From the NCBI GenBank assembly GCA_030248405.1, contig JARCMA010000261.1, forward strand, positions 1 to 32,727: a stretch of 32,727 bases of DNA. Reading direction: 5' to 3'. Below, piece by piece: positions 7,000 through 14,146 of this stretch (position 1 is the stretch's first letter; every line of letters begins with the position of its first letter). Position numbers and translations under genes: made by a program. The notes under the pieces are model-generated. The model was not told where the DNA came from. It ran no database searches and saw nothing but the letters and a program-made list of their open reading frames with translations. The DNA is from Microcoleus sp. MP8IB2.171. GTDB lineage: Bacteria > Cyanobacteriota > Cyanobacteriia > Cyanobacteriales > Microcoleaceae.

Positions 7000-8496
7000 A
7001 TGCCAAACTTACAGCTTTCCAAACCTCAAACAGCCGCCCCAAACTCATCATACGATCGCACAGACTGGCAGCGCGGCTACGAATCCCAACCCAACGAATC
7101 CGACTACTGGATTGACGACATAGAAGGCGAAATCCCCGCCGACTTGCAAGGCACATTCTTTCGCAACGGGCCCGGATTATTGGATGTCAACGGCCAGCGC
7201 ATCCACCACCCCTTTGACGGCGATGGGATGGTTTGTGCGATCGCAATTTCTCAAGGCCGCGCCCATTTCCGCAACCGATTCGTGCACACAGAAGGCTATC
7301 TAGCCGAACAAAAATCCGGAAAAATCCTGCACCGAGGCGTTTTCGGCACACAGAAACCAGGGGGCTGGCTAGCCAACATCTTTGATGTCAAAATCAAAAA
7401 CATTGCCAACACCAACATCATTTATTGGGGCGACAAACTGCTAGCACTTTGGGAAGCGGCACAGCCCTACAGACTCGACCCCCGCACCCTAGAAACCCTC
7501 GGCTTAGACACCCTAGACGGCATCTTAGAACCCGGTGAAGCCTTCGCCGCCCACCCCAGAATAGAAAAAGGCAAAAATGGCAAAGGAGACAGATTAGTAA
7601 ACTTTTCTGTCAAGCCCGGTTTGTCGAGTACCATCACCATTTACGAACTCGATGCAAGCGGCAAATTATTGCAGAAACACGCCCATGCAATACCGGGTTT
7701 TGCCTTCCTGCACGACATGGTAATTACCCCGAATTACTGCATATTCTTCCAAAATCCCGTCAGCTTCAATCCGCTGCTTTTCTTGTTAGGATTTCGGAGT
7801 GCCTCCCAGTGCATTCAATTTTCGCCAAACAAGCCAACCCAAGCAATTTTAATTCCCCGCAACGGCACTGACGAGGTGAAGATATTAGAAACTGAACCTT
7901 GTTTTGTCTTCCACCACTGCAACGCATGGGAAGAAGGAGACGAAGTTTTTGTAGATTCAGTTTGTTACGAATCATTCCCAACGGTAGAGGCGGACGGCGA
8001 TTTTCGCGAGATTGATTTTGACAGCGTTCCAGCGGGCGAATTGTGGCGGTTTAAGTTAAATTTGCAAGACAAAACGGTGCAGCATCAAGTTGTTGAAACT
8101 AGGTGCTGCGAGTTTCCGACTCTGCATCCCAATAATGTCGGACAACCTTACCGATATCTTTACATCGGTGCTGCGGATTCTCCCACTGGGAATGCTCCTT
8201 TGCAAGCTATCCTCAAAATGGATTTCGTGACTGGTGAAAGGCAAATTTGGAGTGCGGCACCGCGTGGTTTTGCGGGGGAACCGGTGTTTGTTACCCGTCC
8301 CGATGCTGTTGCTGAGGATGACGGCTGGCTGCTGGTTTTAATGTATGATGCAGCTAATCATCGATCGACCTTAGTGATTTTAGATGCTCGTGATATTACC
8401 AAAGGCCCTGTAGCGCGCTTGCATTTAAAACAGCACATTCCCTACGGTTTGCACGGCAGTTTCACAACAAATGTATTGCTTCCTATCGGTTCGTAG
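7000..8496 (+). CDS. Carotenoid/apocarotenoid cleavage oxygenase (RPE65/ACO family)
   Basis: A 498-residue soluble enzyme. The family's iron is held by four His residues; here they fall at H185 (FAAHPRIE), H238 (FLHDMVIT), H305 (FVFHHCNAW) and H485 (YGLHGSF), almost the same positions as in the Synechocystis apocarotenoid 15,15'-oxygenase. Early motifs GTFFRNGPGLLDV and HPFDGDGMV are also family signatures. The known reaction is oxidative cleavage of a double bond in (apo)carotenoids with O2 to give retinal-type aldehydes. The cleavage site and substrate of this member cannot be fixed from sequence. It lies 66 bases behind the FBT transporter; no functional link between them is known to me. 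A repeat-rich spacer follows. Confidence 0.9.
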   Translation: MPNLQLSKPQTAAPNSSYDRTDWQRGYESQPNESDYWIDDIEGEIPADLQGTFFRNGPGLLDVNGQRIHHPFDGDGMVCAIAISQGRAHFRNRFVHTEGYLAEQKSGKILHRGVFGTQKPGGWLANIFDVKIKNIANTNIIYWGDKLLALWEAAQPYRLDPRTLETLGLDTLDGILEPGEAFAAHPRIEKGKNGKGDRLVNFSVKPGLSSTITIYELDASGKLLQKHAHAIPGFAFLHDMVITPNYCIFFQNPVSFNPLLFLLGFRSASQCIQFSPNKPTQAILIPRNGTDEVKILETEPCFVFHHCNAWEEGDEVFVDSVCYESFPTVEADGDFREIDFDSVPAGELWRFKLNLQDKTVQHQVVETRCCEFPTLHPNNVGQPYRYLYIGAADSPTGNAPLQAILKMDFVTGERQIWSAAPRGFAGEPVFVTRPDAVAEDDGWLLVLMYDAANHRSTLVILDARDITKGPVARLHLKQHIPYGLHGSFTTNVLLPIGS

Positions 8497-8850
8497 TTGC
8501 GCTACTATGGGCGGGCAGGATGCCCACCCCACAAGAAAGAAAATTGAACTCTTGTGGAACAGCCCGGAAAGCCTGTTCATGAAAATAGTGCAAGATGTCA
8601 GTATTAACTGAGATGTTGCACCATTCCCAATAAGCCTTTTATGAGCGGGCTCTGGGGCCTGTCTCACAAGAAATTCACTCTTTGTGGGACAGGCCCGAAA
8701 GCCTGTTCATGAAAATAGTGCAAGATGTCAGTTTTCACCGATTTTAGCTATGAGACACAAGTTTTAACCCCTGACGGGCAGACGGACTGGCGGACTGGCA
8801 GACTGCGGGAAATACTAACAACAAATCAAAATATAAAATATCCATAATAA
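8497..8850. repeat. Repeat-rich spacer with two hairpins and a 50-base direct repeat
   Basis: No gene seen. Two related hairpins follow the oxygenase: an 8-bp stem CCACAAGA/TCTTGTGG (8529-8536 / 8550-8557), and a near-perfect stem of about 15 bp, GGGCCTGTCTCACAAG at 8655-8670 pairing with 8682-8696. The right arm of each leads into a direct repeat (8553-8602 and 8683-8732, offset 130) containing TTCATGAAAATAGTGCAAGA. Bases 8746-8777 match 27880-27911 at 27 of 32 positions. The hairpins may end transcription of the oxygenase gene; the rest looks like dispersed intergenic repeat. Confidence 0.65.
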
Positions 8851-9753
8851 ATGCAAACTGTCAACAATTTTAATCTCAAAAAAATACTTATTTTAATTTG
8901 CAGTCTGGTGGTAATTTTGGCAATTATCTTATCTATTTACTCTCACAATGCTAACGCCCAAGAGCCTTACAAACCAGATCCAGAAAGCACTGTAGCCCCC
9001 AAAAGCTTAGTTGAGGTCAAAATGACGGTAATTGGGGTAGACCCGATTAAAAACGAATTAGAAGCCCGCTTGCAGTTTGAGCTCAAAGGTATTTATAAAA
9101 AAGGGCCAACTTACCCGGCTCAAGACTTGTTAATGACAGTTAACGGCGCAAATATACAGGATTCGGAAATTAGCTTTAAAGAAGGCAAACCGATGATTGT
9201 CCCTGCATTAAAGTTTAACTTAGTTAAAGGAAAAATTAATAATTATCCGTTTGATAGGCACATTGCTAAAGTAGCTATTTCGATTGACCCGCTGGCTTCA
9301 ATTGGTAAAAAATTTGCTCCATTTGAACTGAATCCCGTGCCGCTGGAATTTAATTTTCATGCCGATGTTCCCGGTTTTGACATCAGTTATAAGCCGATGG
9401 AAGAGAATTCATCTATCTTTATTTATATCGATGTTTCTGCAACTCGCTCGATTCCGGTGAAATTCTTTGCTTTAGTGATTATTGTAATTATGTGGGTGCT
9501 GTCAATTATGGCGCTGTTGCTAGCATTAAAGGTGATGAAATCTGGCAAGTTACCGGAAGTGGGAATGCTGAGTTGGACTGGTGTGATGTTGTTTGCTTTT
9601 CCCGCGATTCGTAATGCTCAACCGGGAGTACCACCAGTAGGAACGGCTAGCGATTTCCTGTCGTTTTTTTGGACTGAAATTATTGTTGTGGTGGCGTTGG
9701 TGATTATTGGTAGCTGTTGGTTGAAGCGGTATCATCCGCCGATTGATGAGTAA
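8851..9753 (+). CDS. DUF4436-like membrane protein
   Basis: A 300-residue protein of unknown function. It begins with one hydrophobic segment (about 11-30, KILILICSLVVILAIILSIY), followed by about 170 residues predicted to lie outside the membrane with short strands, including NNYPFDRHIAKVAISIDP. It ends with about three hydrophobic segments (roughly 204-226, 238-250 and 271-290). The YPFD motif and the order signal/anchor, beta-rich domain, three C-terminal segments recall the DUF4436 family, whose role is not known. It stands alone: repeat DNA in front, an octamer repeat behind and a gene on the opposite strand after that. The start at 8851 follows an AT-rich stretch and has no strong Shine-Dalgarno sequence. 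Confidence 0.65.
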   Translation: MQTVNNFNLKKILILICSLVVILAIILSIYSHNANAQEPYKPDPESTVAPKSLVEVKMTVIGVDPIKNELEARLQFELKGIYKKGPTYPAQDLLMTVNGANIQDSEISFKEGKPMIVPALKFNLVKGKINNYPFDRHIAKVAISIDPLASIGKKFAPFELNPVPLEFNFHADVPGFDISYKPMEENSSIFIYIDVSATRSIPVKFFALVIIVIMWVLSIMALLLALKVMKSGKLPEVGMLSWTGVMLFAFPAIRNAQPGVPPVGTASDFLSFFWTEIIVVVALVIIGSCWLKRYHPPIDE

Positions 9754-9765
9754 GCTTGCGGGAAG

Positions 9766-9791
9766 TTGGGAGATTGGGAGATTGGGAGATT
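9766..9791. repeat. Octamer tandem repeat (TTGGGAGA)3
   Basis: Three exact copies of an 8-base unit just behind the DUF4436-like gene. It is followed at about 9825-9870 by a degenerate copy of a Cyanobacteria-style spacer repeat (ACCGCAGAT / GCGGATAAACGCAGAT), a relative of which lies at 6942-6975. Confidence 0.7.
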
Positions 9792-9940
9792 AGACTTATT
9801 GCATAAATCTTTGATAGAGCCGGTCAACCGCAGATAAAAGGCAGATTGACGCGGATAAACGCAGATATTTTCAAGATAGGAAAGCTTGGGAATGCAATTA
9901 AGTCTTTTCTTCACTCTTCCTTTTTCCTTCTTCCTTCTAA

Positions 9941-10795
9941 TTAATTTTTCACCTGCAAATTCTCAATATCCTTTGCGGGTACGCCCAAACCGCGCAAAAT
10001 AGTAAAAGCCATAATTCGATACCCCGACGGATTCGGGTGAACTCCATCTGCAGCCAACAAATTCAGAGTTTTGCCCGCGTGCTTTTGATAAGTGCCAATA
10101 ACTTCCCGAAAAGGTGCATTCAAATCGATAAACAAGCACTGATTCTGCACCGCAATTTCTCGCATCGCGGCAATATACTCTTGCAACCGGCGATTTTCTG
10201 GGCCGTCGAGAATTTCGCCTATTGGAGTAGGAGAAAGCAGTACAACTCGAATTCCTGCGGCTTTTGCGGCCACCACCATTTGAGTTATTTTCTCCCGATA
10301 TTGGGCCAGTGGCACTCCTGTGGGCAACTTTCCTTGCGGATAAAAGCGCAGGCTTTGGAAGTCAAAGAAAGCGTGCCAAACGTCGTTGACTCCGACATTA
10401 ATCATCACTAAATCTGGCTTTTGGTCGATCGCATCTTTCTGGAAACGCGCTTGCATATCAGTCGCCTTGTTACCGGAGATTCCGGCGTTGACGATTTCGA
10501 TTTTGCGATCGGGATAAAGGGCATTCAGATAGCGTTGTAGCAGCCAAACGTAACCTCCGGGGTATTTCCCGGCTTCGGTGATGCTGTCGCCCACAGTCAC
10601 AATTTTGCGCTTACCGGCGAGCACGTTCTGGATTTCTGGCGGCGGACTAGCTTCGGATACGGGTGTTGTAAACACGGGAAATAACGAGTGAGGAATGTTG
10701 AAGGCAATAATAGCAGCAATTACGGCGAGGGCAATTCTGATTAAAACTTGCTTCAGGGGGGATTTGGGACGGGGCGATTGCACATTTGGAGACAT
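9941..10795 (-). CDS. SGNH/GDSL hydrolase (lipase/esterase-like), membrane-anchored or exported
   Basis: A 284-residue protein. A hydrophobic stretch at about 17-36 (VLIRIALAVIAAIIAFNIP) acts as a signal or anchor, so the enzyme probably works in the periplasm. The catalytic blocks are in order: block I VTVGDSITEAG with nucleophile Ser71, block II NAGISGNKA with the conserved Gly, block III NVGVNDVWH with Asn, and block V DGVHPNPSGY with the Asp-x-x-His pair (near 262-265). The family hydrolyses esters or removes acyl groups from lipids, sugars or cell-wall polymers; the substrate here is unknown. It is divergent from the nucleotidyltransferase operon, with only 38 bases between the starts, so both promoters must share or overlap that gap. 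Confidence 0.85.
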   Translation of the reverse strand: MSPNVQSPRPKSPLKQVLIRIALAVIAAIIAFNIPHSLFPVFTTPVSEASPPPEIQNVLAGKRKIVTVGDSITEAGKYPGGYVWLLQRYLNALYPDRKIEIVNAGISGNKATDMQARFQKDAIDQKPDLVMINVGVNDVWHAFFDFQSLRFYPQGKLPTGVPLAQYREKITQMVVAAKAAGIRVVLLSPTPIGEILDGPENRRLQEYIAAMREIAVQNQCLFIDLNAPFREVIGTYQKHAGKTLNLLAADGVHPNPSGYRIMAFTILRGLGVPAKDIENLQVKN

Positions 10796-10833
10796 TACGC
10801 AGTTTGTATTAAATTGATGCTTGAGGACATTCT

Positions 10834-11157
10834 ATGATGAAACTACAACAGTTATTACAATCCAAGCGCGAGGATGTCCTGCCGGTGGCGCTGCGACATG
10901 GGGCGTTTAATGTACGGGTGTTTGGTTCGGTGGCGCGGGGTGTTGTCGATGAGAGTAGTGATATTGACCTTTTGGTGGATTATGATTTACAGAAAATTTC
11001 GCCTTGGTTCCCAGGGGGGCTATTGATGGATTTGCAAGATATACTAGGTTGTAAGGTAGATATTATGACGGAACAAGGATTAAGCCGTTTGATTAAGGAT
11101 CGGGTTTTGGCGGAGGCGAAATATTTCGTCATTTTTACTTTAAAGGAGGCTGTATGA
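10834..11157 (+). CDS. MNT-type minimal nucleotidyltransferase
   Basis: A 107-residue protein with the minimal nucleotidyltransferase fold. GSVARG (31-36), then SSDIDLLVD with D43 and D45, and the third carboxylate in KVDIMTE (D75) form the GSX10DXD active site. MNT proteins are often antitoxins of HEPN toxins and, as shown for MntA, can transfer AMP to the toxin. No HEPN gene is adjacent here; the nearest are at 2979-4305. Instead the stop overlaps the next gene by four bases (ATGA), linking it to an antitoxin/RelE-like pair. GAGGA lies about 5 bases before the ATG at 10834, and a second ATG follows directly at 10837. Whether it forms one system with the next two genes is open. Confidence 0.8.
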   Translation: MMKLQQLLQSKREDVLPVALRHGAFNVRVFGSVARGVVDESSDIDLLVDYDLQKISPWFPGGLLMDLQDILGCKVDIMTEQGLSRLIKDRVLAEAKYFVIFTLKEAV

Positions 11158-11369
11158 TGACTTTACAAGAAATTATCGATCAGGTTCAAAGTTTATCAAT
11201 AGAAGATCAGGATCAGTTGTTTGAGTTGATCCGCAAGCAACGGATTGAAAATCGGCGGGCTGAAATTTTGGCGAATGCTCAAGAGGTTTTTAAGGCTGTA
11301 GAGACGGGAACAGCCATGAGAGGAACTTTTGAAGAGTTGAAGTCATATTTATTGGAGGAGGAGGAATGA
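11154..11369 (+). CDS. Small antitoxin candidate of a RelE/ParE-type pair
   Basis: A 71-residue, mostly helical and acidic protein (MTLQEIIDQVQSLSIEDQDQ, then a helix to EEEE). It has no DNA-binding motif I can name. Its position directly before a RelE/ParE-like toxin, overlapping it by four bases (ATGA), is the usual place for the antitoxin, and cyanobacterial antitoxins of this short helical type are common. A strong Shine-Dalgarno sequence, AAAGGAGG, lies inside the end of the nucleotidyltransferase gene. The ATG at 11157 is an equally good start, one codon shorter. Confidence 0.6.
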   Translation: MMTLQEIIDQVQSLSIEDQDQLFELIRKQRIENRRAEILANAQEVFKAVETGTAMRGTFEELKSYLLEEEE

Positions 11370-11647
11370 TTTTAACAACCGATCCGAGTTTCAAAAGAAG
11401 TTTTAAGCGATTAATCAAAAAAAATCAGCAATTACAAGACCAGATATTAGAGGTTTTAGAATTGTTGGGCGATGATCCTTTTAATCCGGCTTTAAAATCT
11501 CATAAGTTAACGGGGAAATTGAACGGTTTATGGTCTTGTTCAGTGGCTTATGATTGTCGAATCATTTTTGCTTTCAAAAAAGATGCTACAACAGGTGATG
11601 ATTTAATTGTCTTGGTTGACATTGGAAGCCATGATGAGGTTTATTAA
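11366..11647 (+). CDS. RelE/ParE-superfamily toxin (YafQ/YoeB-like)
   Basis: A 93-residue basic protein. The order FKRSFKRLIKKNQQLQDQI (helix), FNPALKSHKLTGKLNGLWSC, AYDCRIIFAF and VDIGSHDEVY is the usual layout of RelE/StbE-type toxins, with the C-terminal SHDEVY block typical for cyanobacterial members. Known relatives cut mRNA on the ribosome or block gyrase; which applies here cannot be decided. The start overlaps the antitoxin stop (ATGA), and GGAGGAGGAGG within the antitoxin end serves as a strong ribosome-binding site. It is the last gene of the three-gene operon. Confidence 0.8.
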   Translation: MILTTDPSFKRSFKRLIKKNQQLQDQILEVLELLGDDPFNPALKSHKLTGKLNGLWSCSVAYDCRIIFAFKKDATTGDDLIVLVDIGSHDEVY

Positions 11648-11751
11648 TATGTAGCTGCGCCTTGACCCTATGCCCTACGGCTCCAAGCCCCTTGATTTCG
11701 ATTACGATAGAAACAGGACTTACGCATTTCAAAGTAATTCTTTTTTGGCCC

Positions 11752-12297
11752 ATGAGTTCCGACTTAGTTCCCATCCTGCCCAAAGTATCGATCGGCCGTC
11801 GCGCTGCGGCCTTCTGCATCGACGTGAGCGCAGTTGGGTTGCCCAGCTTGCTTCTCGGTACTAATTTTATCGTTAAAGCCATAATTTTTGTCCTGCTGTG
11901 GTTAATAATGCGCGTAGCCATCGTCAGAAAAAACCAAGGTCAAAGTCTCGGGCGCTGGCTATTGGGGATGAGAGTTGTTGATACCAAATACCAACGGACT
12001 CCCGCAGTGCAACAACTCTGCAAGCGCGAGGCATTACTGGGCATTTGCACGGCATCATACTTGGTAGGTTTGTGGGCAAGCTCACATTACAACGAATATA
12101 TCGATCGCCCGGTTATGCTGCTAATGCCCTTGCAGTTTGATGCTATGTTTGCCTCCGTCTCCCAAAGCAAAAGGTTTCCCCGAGCTTTGCACGATCGACT
12201 CGGCCAGACGATTGTAGTCGGAACCCGCCGCGGCTACTGTCTTCACCTCAAAGTTAGAAGATTGCTTAATCAACAGCAGAGTAATATAAGCAAATAA
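11752..12297 (+). CDS. RDD-family membrane protein, tandem copy 1
   Basis: A 181-residue protein. The RDD pattern is seen as RRAAAFCIDVSAVGLPSLLLG (two Arg and an Asp in the first hydrophobic segment), QSLGRWLLGMRVVD and ALHDRLGQTIVVGT near the end. RDD proteins are small membrane proteins, some linked to ion transport; the role here is unknown. The frame is open from 11662, but I start at 11752, where similarity with the second copy begins (MSSDLVPxLPKVS). It is the upstream half of a tandem duplication that also carried the beginning of rpmG. This copy diverges more in the central part (residues about 100-135) and is probably the less constrained one. Confidence 0.7.
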   Translation: MSSDLVPILPKVSIGRRAAAFCIDVSAVGLPSLLLGTNFIVKAIIFVLLWLIMRVAIVRKNQGQSLGRWLLGMRVVDTKYQRTPAVQQLCKREALLGICTASYLVGLWASSHYNEYIDRPVMLLMPLQFDAMFASVSQSKRFPRALHDRLGQTIVVGTRRGYCLHLKVRRLLNQQQSNISK

Positions 12298-12341
12298 TAG
12301 ATTGTGTTTAAATTAGTCTTAGTCAAAATCTATTGAAAATT

Positions 12342-12432
12342 ATGGCTAAAGGCGTCCGCATCATCATTACTCTATAGTTTAGTGAGTGCTTAGCAAACAC
12401 TCAAACAGCGTGTCTTGCTACAACACAAAAAG
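12342..12432 (+). pseudogene. rpmG: rpmG remnant (5' part of ribosomal protein L33)
   Basis: The first 11 codons ([11 protein letters not shown]) are the same peptide as in the intact rpmG at 13279, with only synonymous changes, then TAG at 12375-12377. Recognisable similarity, with a gap and many changes, runs on to about 12432 (GTGTCTTGCTACAACAC against GTGTCTCGGTACACCAC). Both copies start about 40 bases behind an RDD gene, so the remnant came with the tandem duplication. No zinc-binding Cys codons are left downstream of TAG in frame. The rest of the spacer to 12706 shows AT-rich sequence and a small hairpin near 12555, but no gene. Confidence 0.8.
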
Positions 12433-12706
12433 TCTAATTATTTTTGAGGTAAAGCAATTATATCCGTTTTTTATGGTCTTTTTTACTTGATTAAAAATTG
12501 CGAAAAACCAGATTTTTCAGAGAAACAAGAAGTTTGGCATTCTATCTATAGGCTGCGGACTCCGCACCTTGGACATCTAAGTCGCGCGTCCAACCATTTT
12601 TTCGTAATTCCTGAGTAAAAGCGGGTTTTGACGTTGATTTAGACCGATCGACCGGCTCCACAGTTTAAGATTGAAAAGTAGCTAATGGCGATCGCGCTTT
12701 TGACCC

Positions 12707-13240
12707 ATGAGTTCCGACCTAGTTCCCCTCCTGCCCAAAGTATCACTCGAACGTCGCGCTGCTGCTTTCTGCATCGACGCGATCGCAGTTGGGTTGCCCA
12801 GCTTGCTTCTCGGCACTAATCCGATCGTCCAAACCATCTTTTTTGTCCTACTGTGGATGATCCTGCGCGTACCCATCGTCAGGAAAAACCAAGGTCAAAG
12901 TATCGGGCGCTGGGCGTTGGACATGAAAATTGCCGATGTTAGATTCCAACGGATTCCCGGAGTGCAGGAACTTTGCAAGCGCGAGGGATTGCTGGGCATT
13001 TGCGCCGCCCTAGCCTTTGCCGGTGTAGCCCGACTCACATCTACCAACGCCGCCGTCTTGCTGCTGATACTGCCGCTGGCGATCGACTGTAGCACCGCCT
13101 TCATCGACACCGCCCGGTTTCCCCAAGCCTTTCACGATCGACTCAGCGGGACGATGGTCATCGGAACCAAGCGCGGCTACTCCCTCGACATCAAAGTTAG
13201 AAGATTGCTTGACCAAGTGCAGAGCAATGTGAGAAGATAA
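12707..13240 (+). CDS. RDD-family membrane protein, tandem copy 2
   Basis: A 177-residue paralogue of the gene at 11752, with the same motifs: RRAAAFCIDAIAVGLPSLLLG, QSIGRWALDMKI and AFHDRLSGTMVIGTKRGY. It has about three or four hydrophobic segments; the function is unknown. The ATG lies in TTTTGACCCATGAGTTCC, matching the other copy. The intact rpmG follows after 38 bases, so this is probably the ancestral position. A HIP1 site (GCGATCGCG) lies just upstream of the start. Confidence 0.75.
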   Translation: MSSDLVPLLPKVSLERRAAAFCIDAIAVGLPSLLLGTNPIVQTIFFVLLWMILRVPIVRKNQGQSIGRWALDMKIADVRFQRIPGVQELCKREGLLGICAALAFAGVARLTSTNAAVLLLILPLAIDCSTAFIDTARFPQAFHDRLSGTMVIGTKRGYSLDIKVRRLLDQVQSNVRR

Positions 13241-13278
13241 TAAATTGTGTTTAAATTAGTCGAAATTTATTTAGAATT

Positions 13279-13467
13279 ATGGCTAAAGGCGTCCGCATCA
13301 TAATTACCCTAGAGTGTACTGAGTGCCGAACCAACGCGAGCAAACGCTCCAAAGGCGTGTCTCGGTACACCACCACCAAGAACCGTCGCAACACGACGGC
13401 GCGGCTGGAACTCAAAAAGTTCTGCCCTCATTGCAACAAGCACACTGCCCACAAAGAGATCAAGTAG
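13279..13467 (+). CDS. rpmG: 50S ribosomal protein L33
   Basis: A 62-residue basic protein, the usual length. It starts [19 protein letters not shown] and has the pairs CTEC and CPHC, so it is the zinc-binding (C+) form of L33. It sits on the large ribosomal subunit near the E site. rpsR follows after 160 bases, an order often seen in cyanobacteria and plastids. The spacer between them carries AGTCATT and GTCAACA heptamer arrays. Confidence 0.95.
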   Translation: MAKGVRIIITLECTECRTNASKRSKGVSRYTTTKNRRNTTARLELKKFCPHCNKHTAHKEIK

Positions 13468-13573
13468 TCATTAGTCATTAGTCGTTGGCAATTGATATTG
13501 ATCCGCAAAAAGCAGATAACTAACAAACGCTTTCCTGACGGCTAGCAACTAGCGGCTAATAACTAAAAACTCA

Positions 13574-13616
13574 CAGTCAGCAGTCAACAGTCAACAGTCA
13601 ACAGTCAACAGTCAAC
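13574..13616. repeat. Heptamer tandem array (GTCAACA)n
   Basis: Six copies of a 7-base unit, the reverse complement of the TTGACAG arrays elsewhere in the window. It ends about 12 bases before the rpsR start, so it lies in the leader of rpsR. A short (AGTCATT)2-3 stretch begins at the rpmG stop (13466-13486). Confidence 0.85.
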
Positions 13617-13628
13617 AAACAACAAACC

Positions 13629-13844
13629 ATGACTTACTTTCGCCGGCGCGTTTCGCCCATCAAACCAGGAGACCCGATCGACTACAAAGATGTAGATTTG
13701 CTCAAAAAATACGTCACAGAACGCGGTAAAATTTTGCCCCGCCGGATTACCGGTTTGACGGCAAGACAGCAGCGCGACCTGACTCGTAGCATCAAAAGAG
13801 CAAGAATTGTAGCTTTGATGCCCTTCGTAAACCAAGAAGGTTAA
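13629..13844 (+). CDS. rpsR: 30S ribosomal protein S18
   Basis: A 71-residue protein that matches S18 over its length: [35 protein letters not shown] and [20 protein letters not shown], the conserved rRNA-binding core, followed by PF. It binds S6 and 16S rRNA on the small-subunit platform. The gene lies between rpmG and an RNase II/R family gene. No Shine-Dalgarno sequence is seen; the leader is built from heptamer repeats. Confidence 0.96.
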   Translation: MTYFRRRVSPIKPGDPIDYKDVDLLKKYVTERGKILPRRITGLTARQQRDLTRSIKRARIVALMPFVNQEG

Positions 13845-13884
13845 CTGGATTTGGGATTTGAGGTTTTAGATTTTGGACTGGAAA

Positions 13885-13978
13885 TAAGACTTACGCGAAA
13901 ACAACGTCTTTTTGTCGCCAGCGATGGTCGCTAATCGATCGCAATATTTTGTATTTAGTCGCTGCTGCGTAAGTCTTA
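13885..13978. mobile_element. MITE-like element with 12-bp terminal inverted repeats
   Basis: TAAGACTTACGC at 13885-13896 is matched exactly in reverse at 13967-13978 (GCGTAAGTCTTA). The ends carry TA, as for IS630/Tc1-mariner-type insertion at TA. The 94-base element has no coding capacity and contains a small hairpin (AGCGATGGTCGCT). The rest of the spacer 13845-14146 is AT-rich with ATTTTAG-type repeats. A related single end, GGACTTACGC, occurs at 11716-11725 in front of the first RDD copy. The transposase family is inference. Confidence 0.5.
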
Positions 13979-14146
13979 GTCAAAATCTCAAAAGTTAAAA
14001 ATTAAAGCATGAAAAGCATAACTTTTTAGATGTTATTTTTAACAATTGATGTAAAAGTTGTCAACATCCTAAATCTAAAATCCCACATCGTAACCAGATA
14101 AATGGTAATAGTAAAAATATCAAATATAAAATAATAAAGCTGCCAA

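Noticed and set aside
9732-9914. 60-residue minus-strand frame
   Set aside because: It only translates the TTGGGAGA octamers and a dispersed spacer repeat.
10834-11157. MNT as direct antitoxin of the HEPN proteins at 2979-4305
   Set aside because: The genes are about 6.5 kb apart on opposite strands and the HEPN genes already have coupled partners; nothing in the sequence links them.
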